DNA of 64,000 nucleotides from Isoetes taiwanensis (Eukaryota; Streptophyta; Lycopodiopsida; Isoetales; Isoetaceae): NCBI GenBank assembly GCA_021234155.1, contig JAJEKV010000047.1, positions 7,219,071 through 7,283,070 on the forward strand. The letters are read 5' to 3'. Below, piece by piece: positions 24,287 to 37,181 of this stretch. Every line of letters starts with the position of its first letter. The first letter of the stretch is position 1. A model generated the notes under the pieces. That model worked only from the letters and a program-made list of their open reading frames with translations, was not told where the DNA came from and ran no database searches. Made by a program: the position numbers and the translations under genes.

Positions 24287-25625
24287 ATAGAATAGAATAG
24301 AATATGATTTTATCGTCCACGGAGACCAACTGGCCTATGGGACCCAAGTACAAAGAGAGAGAGCAAAGCAGCGATATTACTACGGGGATTAAAACCCCCC
24401 ACCAAGGGTTTTCGGGGAAAAACCTTAGTAGCAATAAGGATGCTCGACATACCGCACGCTTATATACATAATCACAAGTACACCGAGGTTAATGCCCGGA
24501 TGGTGGGGGCATAACCGAAGTCCACAGATCCATTACCTCCTGGGAGGTAACGATCCCAACAAGCCTACAAACGCCGTGGCTCAAGTAGCTCATGCAAGGC
24601 CCGATGGGGCACAACTAACCGAAAGCATACCGAGCCCGGATATGCCCATACGGACGGACAGCTCGGAGGGCGTGACTTTCGCCCTCAATGGCCTCGACTG
24701 ACAAAGACGACGGACTGGTCCTCACGCTGCCCCGAATCCATCTCCCCGTCTCAATGCGAGGTGGTGTGCACTGTCGCGTAATGGAAGCAATCACCCTTCG
24801 CTTTTTCATGGGTAGATGGGTGCGCACGTAGTGGTGTGGGCCCCTCGTGAGCATGGGATTAACCTGCTGTCGATAATTTGCCACCTTGACATGTGATGGG
24901 GCCTCTCGCATCCCAAAGCTTGGCCATGAAGCAAGCATCCAAGCACCGCTTCAAGGCGTGTTGTTTCGGTGTATGCACCGGTCCACATCGTGTGCCCGCA
25001 CATTCCATAGCGAGAACCACCGGGCTTGCTTGTCTTTCCAAAGCAGGCTTTGAGTCGCTGCGGGGCCCATCGCCACCGCCAAAGCAAGGTTGGGCAGCCG
25101 GGCTTCATCCATAGCCACCACCTTACGGAAGTAAATAATGTGACGTTCCAGTAGCGGCCCTCCAGAATGGAAGGAAGCCCGCCTCTTGGAGCAAGATCCG
25201 ATATGGGACCGTGGATTTCACTCCTAGTGCCCGGGCCAAGAAAGCTTTTCAGACTGCTCTAGATCGTTCCAAGTGGTGAGGGATATCACCGCCCCCACAC
25301 ACGCCCCATAGAGAAGGACCGGTTCAACCAAGGCCCTGAACAAGTGTGCCTGGTGACCCCATGCATACAGCTCTGCCTTGTGACTGTTGTTTTGCATTGC
25401 ATACAGGGCTTTCCAGCCTGCAGTGACCCGTAACCTGATGGATGCATCCCAGTGTGTGGTAGTAGAAAACTCAATGCCCAAATACTTATAAGACTGAGCC
25501 ACCTCCACTACCTGCCCCTGGTAAGTGAATGAGGGAAGACGTGGGTGCCGAGATGATGGGACCAGCAGCACCCTTGTCTTGGCCAAGTTAACTCTCATGT
25601 CAGTAAATTGGCAGAAAGTTACAAA
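24287..25625 (-). mobile_element. LINE retrotransposon 2, 5'-truncated
   Basis: Minus-strand relative of LINE 1. From the right: VNLAKTRVLLVPSS, SYKYLGIEFSTTTHWDAS, AGWKALYAMQ and ALVEPVLLYGA (25600-25230), then the Cys/His region near 24700 and a 3' UTR with 'gggacccaagtacaaagaga' (plus strand). It ends at the left in a (TATTC)n tail at 24287-24305. Sequence upstream of the RT YADD box is missing, a typical 5' truncation during target-primed integration. Several frameshifts are present. Confidence 0.8.
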
Positions 25626-25675
25626 CCATTCAGTGTAATAAATTTCTAAATATAGCATCACTTTTTGATGCATTT

Positions 25676-25890
25676 CAAATCATGTGGAAAGCACGTTGTA
25701 AATGTCTAGCATAAGGTCTTGGCCATATATGTCATCAACAATTCTAGAAAGAAACAAATACTATTTGCGTTTGTTATTTTGTATTCAAATCATGTGGAAA
25801 GCACATTGTAAATGTCTAGCATAAGATCCTTAGCCATATATGTCATCAACAATTTCTAGAAAGAAAGAAATACCACTTGCATTTGTTGTT
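25676..25890. repeat. Direct duplication of about 110 bp
   Basis: 'caaatcatgtggaaagcac' starts both copies, at about 25675 and 25787. Both continue through 'ttgtaaatgtctagcataag' and 'ccatatatgtcatcaacaat' to the stretch before 'tttgtt'. A few substitutions distinguish the copies. Confidence 0.75.
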
Positions 25891-26790
25891 CGGTACTTTA
25901 ATGATGAAGAGTGTAAAGACACAACGTTCCATTAGGCATTCCCATTACGTGTTTACTGCATGTGAGCAAATCAAGAGTCCATGGGATTTTTAAAATCAAG
26001 TCTATTTTCCATCTAACAATTTTTAAATGGTACAGGGCTGCTTTACATATCAGATATGCAGGTTTAGAGACAGGATAAAGGTAATGCACTTTTTCGGATA
26101 GGATAGAAACACCCAGGTCTAAAAGATATTATAAACATGGAGTCTTTCTATTTGTTTTTTTGGTCATGTAACAAAATCCGTAGTAAATCATTCTTCAATA
26201 ACAAAGTTGGCATGTTCTTGCGATGAACACATATTTTAAGTGAGGCAATGTCCCTAGCCCCCTCCAAGCCATACTGTCTATTCTGACCAACAATGAAACA
26301 ACCACCATAAAGATTGTTACTAAGCCCGGCAACGCTGGGCACCATAACTAGTTTGTTTTAATACCCTTTTATTTTTGAGATTTGAAGGAAATTTTCCAAA
26401 ACAAAATTTTATTACTAGGATAAATCCCATTTAAATTTGTAGATGCCTGTTCATCCCAAGGCTAGTAGCAAGGCTAGTAGGAAATTTTCCTATTAGTTTA
26501 AAATACTTTGCCATACACTGTTAGGGTGTGTTCCCATTAGGCCAAAAAAGGCCGGTAACTGTGCCAGCTGGCAAGTTACAGGTCTGGCTCGTCCATTCCC
26601 GTTACATTCACCGGCACGAAATTTTGCTGACATGGCAAGGGCCTGGAGTTCGAGTTCGGATGAATTGCGGAGCTTCTGAATTAAACAAACCGTCCCCTTG
26701 CTTTGTCGGGTAGCAGAAACACGTCATCATTCTTGTTAGGATTTGGGATGGCACTCCTCCACGAATTTGGCGCCAATAGAGAATGTATTT

Positions 26791-26854
26791 GGAGGCAGCA
26801 AATTTCTTCAAAGAAGCATTCGGGAGGCAGCAAATTTCTTCAAAGCAGCATTCG
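26791..26854 (+). repeat. 32-bp tandem duplication
   Basis: 'gaggcagcaaatttcttcaa' begins two adjacent units that differ at one base (agaag versus agcag). It lies about 190 bp upstream of the trihelix-like ORF. Confidence 0.8.
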
Positions 26855-27045
26855 GTAACCTTTATTGCTGCTCTTATCATGAGAGGCAACAGTCGAAACA
26901 TCAATTTTGCTAGGCAAATGCATGGTTTCAGTTCTTTTTCTGTAAACCAGGTAAGATTTGCATTCTAGGTTATGCTTCCTTCTTATGTTTTGAGTTGCTT
27001 GATGTATCTTAGAGCTAGCCTCAGGGGCAGCGTGCTCCTCAAGCC

Positions 27046-27378
27046 ATGGAACCAAGGCATTATGCCACGACGCATTGGACATCACATGAACTGATGGTGC
27101 TTCAAGCTGCAAAGAAGCAAGATGAGGAGAGACGTTTATTTGGTGGCACAAGAGAGAAACACAAACGAAAAGATGTGAGATGGTCAGAAATAGAGGACTT
27201 TTGTTGGCAGCATGATGTGCGGAGGTCTGCCAAAGCATGTTTAGCCAAGTGGGAGACATTGACACAGGATTTCAAAAAAATTCACGATTACATGAAGGAG
27301 ATTCCAAGTGGACGTGATGGCTACTGGCAGATGACCAGGAGCAGGCTACCTCAATATCTTCTGTTACTAGGAGCCTGA
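27046..27378 (+). CDS. Trihelix / Myb-SANT-like DNA-binding domain protein, possibly partial
   Basis: A 110-residue frame matches the trihelix (GT-factor) or Myb/SANT-like domain: WTSHELMVLQAAKKQDEERR, VRWSEIEDFCWQHDVRRSAK, CLAKWETLTQDFKKIHDYMK and then YWQMTRSRLPQY. The three regularly spaced tryptophans (THW, VRW, AKW) and the helical acidic/basic pattern are diagnostic. Such proteins bind GT-rich promoter elements; related domains also occur in PIF/Harbinger-associated proteins. The start is the ATG giving MEPRHYATTHW. The frame stops right after the domain, shorter than typical trihelix factors. A following open stretch (27381-27690) is not clearly related, so this may be one exon or a retained fragment. 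Confidence 0.65.
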   Translation: MEPRHYATTHWTSHELMVLQAAKKQDEERRLFGGTREKHKRKDVRWSEIEDFCWQHDVRRSAKACLAKWETLTQDFKKIHDYMKEIPSGRDGYWQMTRSRLPQYLLLLGA

Positions 27379-30300
27379 ACTTGCGTATTATAGCGGTTGC
27401 AGAGGCAGAAGATGATGCCCTTTCTGATATGGATGCTGCTTTGCATTTTGTCACTGATGTCATGCATGTGAAGGCTGGTGGAGTTGTCTTCGCTACTAGG
27501 GTGGGAGCGGCAAGACCTGATCGTCCTCGCCATCTTTTGGTTCGGTTTCAAGACACTCTTAGCCGCTTACATGTTCTTCAGCATGGAAACCATCTCAGAG
27601 GGACTAGTTTCTCAGTACAGGAGGACCTCTCCCCTCTTCAATTGTGTAACCGTAAGGAGGCACAAGGCCCCCAAAATTGAATCAGCATGATTTTATTTCA
27701 GTGATTTGTTGGTGAAAACCAAATCCACAAATCAATACATGTTAGTGGGTTCAAAAGTTTACAAACCATATCTAGTTATATAATATGGTTCACCAACATA
27801 TTTTTCTAAGGTGATAAACCAATATTGTTTTGTGAAATGGTATTGAAACATGGTAATTTCCATTAGTCTTTGTAACAGCTTAAAATATATGATATATACT
27901 AATGTTTAGTATGTCAGGTTTAGTGTTTTGGTATTTGATCACATCTCTCGTCCTCGATATATTACCATGATAAGTTAAAGTGCATAATTATCATGATACT
28001 TTATAGTGATAAATAGTTAACAAACAATGTGATAAATGTACTTGGTTTAAATATGCTAATACATCCTCTTTTACCATATTTTTTTGCATGGTACAAAACG
28101 TGATCATTTTACTTAGCTTTTCTAACAACTAAACTGTATGATATATAATAATGCTTAGTATATAGAATTTAGTAGAATGATATTTAATCATATTTATCTT
28201 TTCGATATGTTGACTTGGTAAATTATTCGTATATTTCATAGTAATTAATCAACACACAACATGGCAAATTGATATAGTTTAAATTTGCTAATGCGATTTT
28301 TGTTTTCGATGATTTATGTAGTTAATCAATCGACTTTGCAACGTTGTAAATATAACTGATTCCTATGATATCTAATAGTGCTTCAAGTGTGAAGTTTAGT
28401 GGTTGTGTGTTCGTGTGCGAGGGTTAAAAATCAAAACTCATAAGAAAAGGAGGCAAGTAAACCCACAAACTCGAATTCCAAAATAACCACTATAATAAAA
28501 AGTCTTAGAATCCATATGTAGGATCCAGAGAAAAGTTAGGAGAAAGAAACTGCAGTTGGGAGAGAGCTGTGGGATTTGAACCCACAAAACCAAAAAAGCC
28601 TCAAGAAATTATCTTTCACTATATTCAAGATGTATTTACTCTCCTAAAAGAGTAGGAATCAAAGAATCAAAACATCATTTTCTGGTAGCCAACTACAAGG
28701 TGATACATTCTCACATACCCATCTGTCAGTAATCAGTATTCAACGATTTGATGATAGAGAATTTTTATACCTGAAATTGATTGAACCAGTGGAGGATGGT
28801 GTAACAATCCAGGAATTGAAACTCCTTACTTTGGTACATGGAAACACATTCTAACATACCATCTGTTGAGCCAATAAGCTATCAGTGTTGAAAGATCTAA
28901 TGCCAAATGTTTATACCTGAAAGCAGTCGACAGCGTGGAGTGCAGTGTTCTTCAAAGTGTGTATTTCTGGACAAGTGCTATTGTCAAAGAATCATCAAGT
29001 TTGTTGCATGATGTTCTCTCACCTATAAGTCAGCAACGAAGAATCAGCTTTAGGTAGCATTGTGAAAATAAACGTTATTCCAAACAAAAGGAGACAGCTT
29101 ACCAGCATGAACTGCCAGTGTGCTGGAGCGTGCCTTAGGAACCTCAACTGGGACACCAGTGCTGACTCCATCAGAGATTGCATCAACATAAGCTTGTTTC
29201 TTTCGCCCGATGTTATCACTTCCGCATGGAAACTCATGCCCACAGCATCAACAAACTGCAATTTAGAAACTCAGGGCACAATGGTCACATTAGCACTAGA
29301 TTTGTTGAAAAAGAACAACTTTCGACCATCGAATCTACTAGACTAGAAGAAGTCTGGCCACCAGAGTTAATTCAGAAGCAGCAACAACTTGTGCAATTCC
29401 AATATTGTCGTAGTCAGGTAAGCCTTTATGCTAAGCTGCCATTCAAAATACACAGGAAGATCAAACTCAAAATTGCAGAATCCACCAACCCAGACTGGCC
29501 TTGAGATTCCGAGGATGATTTGCGCAGGTCAGGCCACCGGAAGGGTTCCCTCCATGTTCTGCCATGCTACCACTATAGACACCATCCTCACAATTGAATC
29601 CAACAGTTTCCCATTTGTACTGCAGATTCATACATTTTAGAACCCAGGGAAGACTGGCAATGCAAAAAACAAATTTGGGGCCTGCCTTTAGGGTCTATTC
29701 TTGAGAGATAGGGCCTTTGTTCTTTATCTTCAGATGCCGTTTAATTAATCCCTTGCATTTTTAACAGATCAGTGAAGCGATGAAAGCAAAAGGAGAAACA
29801 AAAAGCAAGAGCCATACACATTGAAATGCTAGAAGAAAGAAGAAATTGTGGATGATCGCCGAGGTCTCGAAAAACAAATCGCCATGATTGAACCGCTCCA
29901 TTGCAAATATGGCCGAAAAAGAATGGAAACTTGGAGCGGCATGTATTCCGGCAGCATGGGACGCAATCTGAAGCTCGAACTGCAGCATCAAGCTTTCAGA
30001 ATGAAATTTTCCTCTGTTTCAGAAAAGCTCTTCTCTAGTCGTCATGGCTATGGCGTTGCCTGTAAAAGAGAAAATGGGTTTGAGGTTTCGGACTCGAATA
30101 TTTCGGCCTGTACATGCCAACAGGTCCTCACGCTCCAGATAATGTTGCCGTTAGGCTGCATTCTATTCTATTATTGCAGAAAGAGGGACATTAAGTGCTC
30201 ACGGCCTTGTATTTTCTAGTAAGCTTGGTTAAGTTTTCACCATGCCATATAAAATTGGATTTTTGGGTTGCCCTTCTTTCCTCTTATGGGAGGGAATTTT

Positions 30301-31933
30301 GGGTATGTGCCAGTATATGGCCAAATATTCCTTGTAACCGACATAAACATGCAATTTGAGATAATTTACGGGTGGAGGCCTAGACCCTTCTCAGCCAAAA
30401 TGCAAAGTCCTTTCTGCTTGTGTAGTACATATTTTGGTGATACACATCACGTTTAAGAGCAATACCTCATGAAGTGTCTCCCTGCACATTGCCATTACAG
30501 CTTCTCAAGGAATTGCGTAAGTACTTTGAAACCTCAATTTGTCATGACGTATTGTATAATGTAGATGAAGTGCTTAGTTTGTTAGCATACGTCTTACATA
30601 GGAACCTCGTAGGAAGAAACGTGCTGTATAAGTCTAGCACTGGCATGTGGAGTAGAGCAAAATGCAAATCTGCTTCACGGTTCGGGCATTTGGATATGGC
30701 AAGCTATCCTTGTCAATTTTGTGACACTTTTCTTTTTTGTCGCTCTCATTTGCGCATCATACCATTGTTATTCAAACAATGGAAAAACACAAAGTACACT
30801 ATCAAAGGGAAAAAGGATTGTTTTGACATCTTACCTCAGCTTGGTACTCATGTTTCTCAAGTTAAATTTGTAGGCAGTTGTTTGCTTCGTGCACCAATAA
30901 TATAGTTTTGAAATCAACAAGATGTTCCCCTCAGCAGAAAAAACACTTTGTTGAAAACATACTATTATCATTGGATATAGCATTCTTTGAGCATAAACTA
31001 GCTCAAATAATTCATATTCAAGATATATCTGCTCCACGCTGAAATCAGGAAGGCTTAGCCGCTTAGATATCTCAATGCTTTTAGAATGCTTGGGTATGCA
31101 ACACCATTTGGCGTGTAAACCCTACGCATAGTACTCCAGATATTTTAGAATGCAACATCATTTGGCATATAAACCCTACGCATAGTACTCCAACACAAGC
31201 AAACCTTCACCATGCTAGGCATAAGATGTATTATCTTGTCCAAGTCACCATGTATTATGTGAGTAGGCAGTTTTCAAGAAAATTTCAAGCTTCCACATTT
31301 CATGTATGTTTGGCTGCAATAACATCCGATTCAATCTAGAATCTGTTAATCATCTTACCAATATGCTTTCTTCGGTCAAGGTTCATTGTCACAAAGCACG
31401 CTTGCACATAATAACCATATCATATCATAATATATAAAAGTTTACTTTGGATGCCCCCATGAAATAGATTGTTACATATTTAAATGCGTTTAGGCCGTTT
31501 GTTTGAAAAATGACGAGGTAGCATAGTTGAGGCCATCAGATCTCCATGCGGGGCATGCATGGGCATGCATGCATGATTGCTCCCCTTCTCGGCATTATAG
31601 GATCAAAGAGAAAAGTTGACCTTGATGGTTGAAAATAAGGTGTAAGGTGCTACGAAGGTGCAAACTAGTAGGCTTTTGGATCAAGCCATTCCTGGCCGTT
31701 GATCCATGCTCTATGATAGGGCATAACAAGCAAGCAAACTCTGTGAGGTGGCAGTGGCGTGCATGGTTCAGGCTCGGATAAACTTCTTTGCATCTACGAA
31801 CATATGATAACTGATCTATAACATCTACGAACCTATGATAACCGATCTATAGCCTGATCAAACCTCTGATAATCAGCCTGTCGAACCTGTGATAACCCAA
31901 CTATGGATGAGGAATCTTGCCTGCCCGGTTAAA

Positions 31934-32036
31934 GGGATTAACACCCCTGCTCGCCCATTACCTCAGATAAACGGGCTCGCCCCTCCGGGCTCGCACATTT
32001 ATCTGAGGTAATGGGCTCCCTGGGGTGTTTATCCCC
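31934..32036. repeat. Palindrome of about 100 bp with 19-bp perfect inner arms
   Basis: gcccattacctcagataaa at 31953-31971 is the exact reverse complement of 31998-32016. Outside it, 'gggattaacacccc' pairs with 'ggggtgtttatcccc' with one or two mismatches. Inside, 'cgggctcg' occurs twice as direct copies in the loop. It could be a tiny foldback or MITE-like element, or a transcribed hairpin. Confidence 0.8.
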
Positions 32037-34005
32037 TTCTTAGTATTTATTGCCTCTGATGAGGTGGCCGTCATAATTTAATTTGATATTCCATAAATCA
32101 CAGGTAGTGTTTAGCCGTGTATAGAAAATATCCCGTGCCATTGCACCCCTGGATTACTCCTCTCTCCCGAACTAGTCGCTATAGCCAAGCTTCTGCAACC
32201 AAATTCTTCAGCTTATCTAGTGTCGGATCTGCGCCTCGGCATTGCATCTCTGCTGCAAGGCCACCTCAGCTGTGCGATTCAAGGATCTTGCGAAATTTCT
32301 TGTCTTGACCATGTCGAGGATCGTCTTATAAGTCCAGCGGATCATGCATGGCCTTCGCCTTCGCCTATGCTATGCTTTGATTGTTAATCAGACGCCACAT
32401 GCTTTTCTATTTGTCGTGCTTCCATCTGGGTTGAGCTTATAATAACAGAGATTTGATGTATCTATCTTGCTTGCATAAACAACGACTGAAGCTTTGTCAT
32501 TGCTAGTGCCTGTGCGGGTATCCTTGAGATCCAGGTCAGAAGTTTGCAAGTTTTTCTTCAACGTTTTATTTCATTGTTGATGTATTATCAAGTGATTATT
32601 TTACCTTTTGCAGTGAATGGCATTGCTTTAATCGGTGAAGGTCCACCATGGCATGAATGTCTGCTATGAGGCCAGGGCTTTATGAAGCAATGCTTAAACC
32701 CGTGGAGGCCTTATTATAAAATTCAAAAACGGTACCTACTAATGATCTTGAATTTGAAAGTGTCCGTTTGAACATATGGTATGTTGCTTAAATTTTAAGT
32801 TATAATCCTGATAGAGTTGCAAGTAAAAGGCATGATACATAAGTTGTATGTCTAATAAAATGTCTTATTGGATGGAAACCACCAACAAAACAAACCACCG
32901 AGCTAAAGAGCCGTGGTGAAGTGCAAGAAACAAGTAGCTCTTTTCTATGGCCAGCAAATTTTATTGATTTCATTCATGATAGAACATTGTTAAAATCTCA
33001 AAGAATTTTGAAGGAATCTTGAGGAATCTATGGGAATTATAGAGAATCTAGGGGAATCTTTTTAGAATTTAAAGGAATTTATGGATTTTTCATAGAACCT
33101 TATGGAGTTTGGACAAATATTAAGGGAATATTGGGGAATTCAAGGGACTAGGGGAATCTCTATAGAATATTAACAAATCTAGGGGAATCTTTGTGGGATC
33201 TAAGAGAATCTTCAGGAGACCAAAGGGAATTATGAACCATCCATTCATTTTGTTGCTATTTATTGCTAGCGCATGCTACAGATTGGATTGGAAAGCCGTT
33301 GTCAAAAGAGCCAGAGCTTATTTTTAAGAAGGTTTGAATTTTACTAGCCATGGATGCATAATTGTCAGAATTGAATTTAACTGATATGGATAACCACGTG
33401 GATAGGTTAGGAAGGAAGTGATGTACCCTCGCTAAGGTGAACCTGCTAAAAATAAAAAATTATGTTTACAAAAATTACGCTCTACACAGATATAAATATT
33501 AGAAGTTGGAATTACTAGCCGTTTTAAGCACAATTTCATTATTTTTGGACAAAACCTGAATTTATGGACCATTTTTTAAATTGTCGCATGAATGACCCTT
33601 TTCTATATACTAATTGACATCCCCTGCGAGTGCTGCATATGCCTCCGCAGCATGCACGGGTATCTTGATAGTATTGGGTATCTTCTTCTTGTTTGACAGT
33701 TCCCAAGCGTAGTCGATAGTCTCTATCTCTATTTAGTCACTAGCAGTCATAGGCTTCCATCTCCCACGTCAAATACAAGACATCATCAGGGCATAGGTTT
33801 ATCCTTTCACGGACTAATGCTCCTCGTGGCGATGGCTTGACGCTTTGTGGTACATGACCGGTCATTCTCAAACTAAAAAAACTAGAGGCCCAGCGTGCCC
33901 AGTCAACCTCTCATCATCATCACAGATCTGCACATGTTATTGAAATGTGTAAAAGATATGAAATCACATACCTATTTCTGTTTTGTACAAATGAATCATC
34001 CAGTT

Positions 34006-34083
34006 GCAAGAGAAATCTCATGGTAAGACCCATGGCAAGAGAAATCTCATGGTAAGATCTCATGGCAAGAGAAATCTCATGGC
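34006..34083. repeat. 29-30 bp tandem repeat, 2.7 copies
   Basis: 'gcaagagaaatctcatgg' is repeated three times, with 'taagacccat' and 'taagatctcat' spacers. The unit contains the inverted pair 'agaaatctc' / 'gagatttct'-like. Confidence 0.8.
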
Positions 34084-35219
34084 TCATCAAATGGACATTC
34101 ATGTTCTTACAGTGAGACTGCCGATATACGGACAATAGATAGTGCCAACTTCGATGAAAGTGCCTTCTTGTCAAATAGTCCAGTATCTCAAGTCTTGGAT
34201 GGCATATATAGCTTTGTCATTGTAGTAGTCCATATATAATGAAATAGTCCAAAAATGAATGTTGAGACTGCTAGGCAAATAGAACCCTTGGGTGTCGAAC
34301 ACAACCATGGTATTCAATCCTAGAAGCAGGTCACATACTGTAAGATCCAGGTCTGCAAAGGATACAAAACCCTTTCCCGAAGGTATTGTGATCCCATACC
34401 TCTATTTATGAGCATTTATCCTCTCCTAGAGTGTATAATCGACTTCAAAAAATACCTCTTACACCGTGTTCATATCCGCAAAAGCAATTGAAAGATATAC
34501 CATTACAAATTGGGCTCGCCGTTTCCAAGCATCTAAACACATATGAAAATTATATCAAAACTTGGTGAAATGGTCTTAAAAAATACGTAAAGAAAAGAGA
34601 GAGATTGAGCCTCAGCCCAATTTGATAAGCCCAAATTGGAATTTGGTGCATCTAAATTGGTGGCCCAATTTGAGGTTTTTTTTTTTTTTTTAAATTGGGC
34701 GATGCCCAATTTTTGGACGATGAAATTGGGATGTTAAGCCCATTTAAAGACTCTCCATATTGGTCGCCTGCGCTGCTGTTTTGGGGGCACAAGCTCCAAA
34801 TTGGACCCCCAAACAACTTGCCTAGCAACTTTGGGCCACCAAGTTGGCGCGTCTTTGAGCCATATATGTTCACTTCCAAGCACCCCATCTGACAATAACA
34901 ATATCTACACATGTCTAATACAAACTCTACCACAACTAGCTATGTGATTTCAAACAACAAAAACTCTTACCTCATCTTCAAGCCCTCTGGATGGACTCAT
35001 CACCTCATGATCATTGTGTCATTTGTGCGGTGTAATAATCTTACTGTAAACATGGGTACTTAGATTTTCATTAGCCAGAATGCTCAATGATACATTAGAG
35101 TTATTTAACAAATACTTTAGAATTGCAAGAAAATGGCAGCAAAACATGGAAGTACTAGCGGATTACACTAGCGCATGCTACATGCTAATGAAAACACGAA
35201 AACTTACATAGTGGAGGCA

Positions 35220-35290
35220 AAGCGCCTAGTTGAGAGCTGTCCACAAGCGCCTAGTTGAGAGCTATCCACAAGCGCCTAGTTGAAGGCTGC
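35220..35290. repeat. 25-bp tandem repeat, three copies
   Basis: 'aagcgcctagttgagagct' repeats at 35220, 35245 and 35270; the third copy is diverged after 'gttga'. Confidence 0.85.
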
Positions 35291-35890
35291 AATGACAGAT
35301 GGCGAGATGCCTGGAGGCAATACTGAGTTGAGGGGGGGAAATTTAAATTTGAATTTGAATTTTGACTACCACGTGCGAGGTCGACGTGGCCACTTTAATT
35401 TGAAATTTGAAATGCTGATGAAAAGGTGGGTTTTTTTTGTGACGCATTATGGGCCCACCAAATATACCCTATACTTTTTACTACGTTCCACGTGTCCATC
35501 ATGCATGCAGTCTTTTTGAACTTATTTTTGCTCATATTAAGACCTCATTTGAAAGGGGCAAGGTCATCTTTTCTTCCTCCATTCTGTGGTCCTCCTCCAC
35601 CAGGGCGCCCACCATCTAGAAGACATTTTGAAGGGTTTTTGCTTGTTCAAGACTACTAAAGGTAGGCGCACCTTCTTTATCTATTGTTTTTTATACTTTT
35701 TGTATAGATGTCCACATCTCCCTTGTATTTTGGCATGCATTGAACGTTAAAAGGATGGTATTGTGTGCATAAGCCATTAAAAGTGTGAGGAGGATACCAT
35801 GTTAGGTAAAAGATTTGATACACATAAGTAATGTTAATAATAATCAAATAAAAAAGAAATGAGCATGCATGAGCTTAACTATAACATTTG

Positions 35891-35988
35891 ATAGACATTA
35901 GAAACGATAAATTAAAGAAATGGTTGGAATATGTTCATTATAGACATTAGAAACGATAAATTAAAGAAATGGTTGGAATATGTTCAAT
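35891..35988. repeat. 49-bp tandem duplication
   Basis: 'atagacattagaaacgataa' begins two adjacent, essentially identical units at 35891 and 35940. Confidence 0.9.
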
Positions 35989-36104
35989 GAATGATTGAAG
36001 TGTGCTTCGAAGTCATCTGAAGCAATATCTGGCGTATTGAATACAAACATATGAATAAACTTTATATATTGTAATGTCCATATTGTTCAGCTTATATCTG
36101 AAGT

Positions 36105-36310
36105 GAACAGATTGTACCTGAAATTGGGCGACCGCCCAATTTCAAGGCCCCTAACAAAGGTCTGGTCTTGTCTATCTTGTGAACAGCTTGTACCTGAAAT
36201 TGGGCGACCGCCCAATTTCAAGGCCCCTAACAAAGGTCTGGTCTTGTCTATCTTGTGAAGTCGGGTAACCCAAATAGGGCGACCGCCCAGTTTAGAGGCC
36301 CCAAACAACT
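36105..36310. repeat. 76-bp tandem repeat carrying a perfect 11-bp hairpin
   Basis: Two near-identical 76-bp units (36105, 36181) and a diverged third (36257) each contain a GGGCGACCGCCC core. In the first two units the hairpin gaaattgggcg-ac-cgcccaatttc (36120-36143, 36196-36219) is perfect. Related half-sites occur at about 36360 and 37385, and AATTGGGC/GCCCAATT words also cluster at 34610-34900. Confidence 0.85.
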
Positions 36311-37140
36311 AAAACCTTACTTTTTTGCATTTTTCTGATAACCTGTCTGGCAAGAAATCAGGCGACCGCCCAATTTGCAGGAGCATTCCTTGTGCCCAAA
36401 TCCTTGTGCATGATTGATTTCTGGAACCACATTACCCATTCGGCTTCACATCAATTTGCCTGCCGGATATGCTCTTTGAAGCAATTCCTGATGCACAGAA
36501 CCTGTTAAACTTAATATTTTCTTACATCCTTAGAAGTAGACCCATTTTCTTACATCCTTAGAAGTAGACATACCTCAAAACAAGCACCATTTGAACCGAA
36601 TCCTTCTGAAGAAATTTGCTTCCCCTTATCCTTATAATTCACAGGCTGCATCTACAGCTCCAGGAACTACTTTGAAGGGCCATAGCTTCAATATACTGCA
36701 CAATAGAAAACGGTCTTTCCAATTAATCGCTTTGCAGCAAAGAAAGGAATACTAGCAAGATTCATGGCAGCCTCAATCTCGGCTGCATCTCAGATGAAAT
36801 GTCATGCCTGTACAAATGAAGGAGTGATTCTGCTGCCCTGTTCATCGGGGATGGTTTCAATCCGGCCATGGTGCCAAGCTCCAACACATGAATAACTCTA
36901 TACTAAATAAAAACACTCAGTTCCACAAGCTTCTTCTTCTGAATAGCTTCTTCTTCCACGAGCTTCTTCTTCTTCTTCCATGAGCTTCTTCGTTTCTAAT
37001 GTACCTGAAATGCAGTACCTAAGCTTGGCCGATGCCTGTGCTCCCATACTCGATGCCTGTGCTGCCATACCCGATGCCTATGCTGCCATACCATACCCGA
37101 TAGCTCGAAGCCAAACTATGTCGCCGCCATAGCTCGAAGC

Positions 37141-37181
37141 TGTTAGGGTTAGCAGTTAGGGTTAGCAGTTAGGGTTAGGTT
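37141..37181 (+). repeat. Short TTAGGG-type interstitial telomere-like repeat
   Basis: 'gttagggttagca' is repeated three times (third copy degenerate). The usual plant telomere unit is TTTAGGG; here TTAGGG occurs within a 13-bp unit. Only about 40 bp is involved. Confidence 0.6.

Noticed and set aside
26324-26345. Rho-independent-type terminator (GC hairpin)
   Set aside because: Plant nuclear DNA, no adjacent transcription unit and no T run; a shared repeat copy explains it better.
28545-28640. tRNA-like 3' half on the minus strand (gtgggttcaaatcccac followed by agctctc)
   Set aside because: The T-arm is good, but no matching 5' acceptor, D-arm or anticodon arm could be built upstream; at best a tRNA-derived fragment.
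34009-36310. CRISPR-like array from the short tandem repeats
   Set aside because: Units are adjacent without unique spacers and the genome is a plant nucleus.
37141-37181. Telomere or telomere-fusion site
   Set aside because: Only three degenerate 13-bp units of TTAGGG type; far too short, and not the usual plant TTTAGGG.
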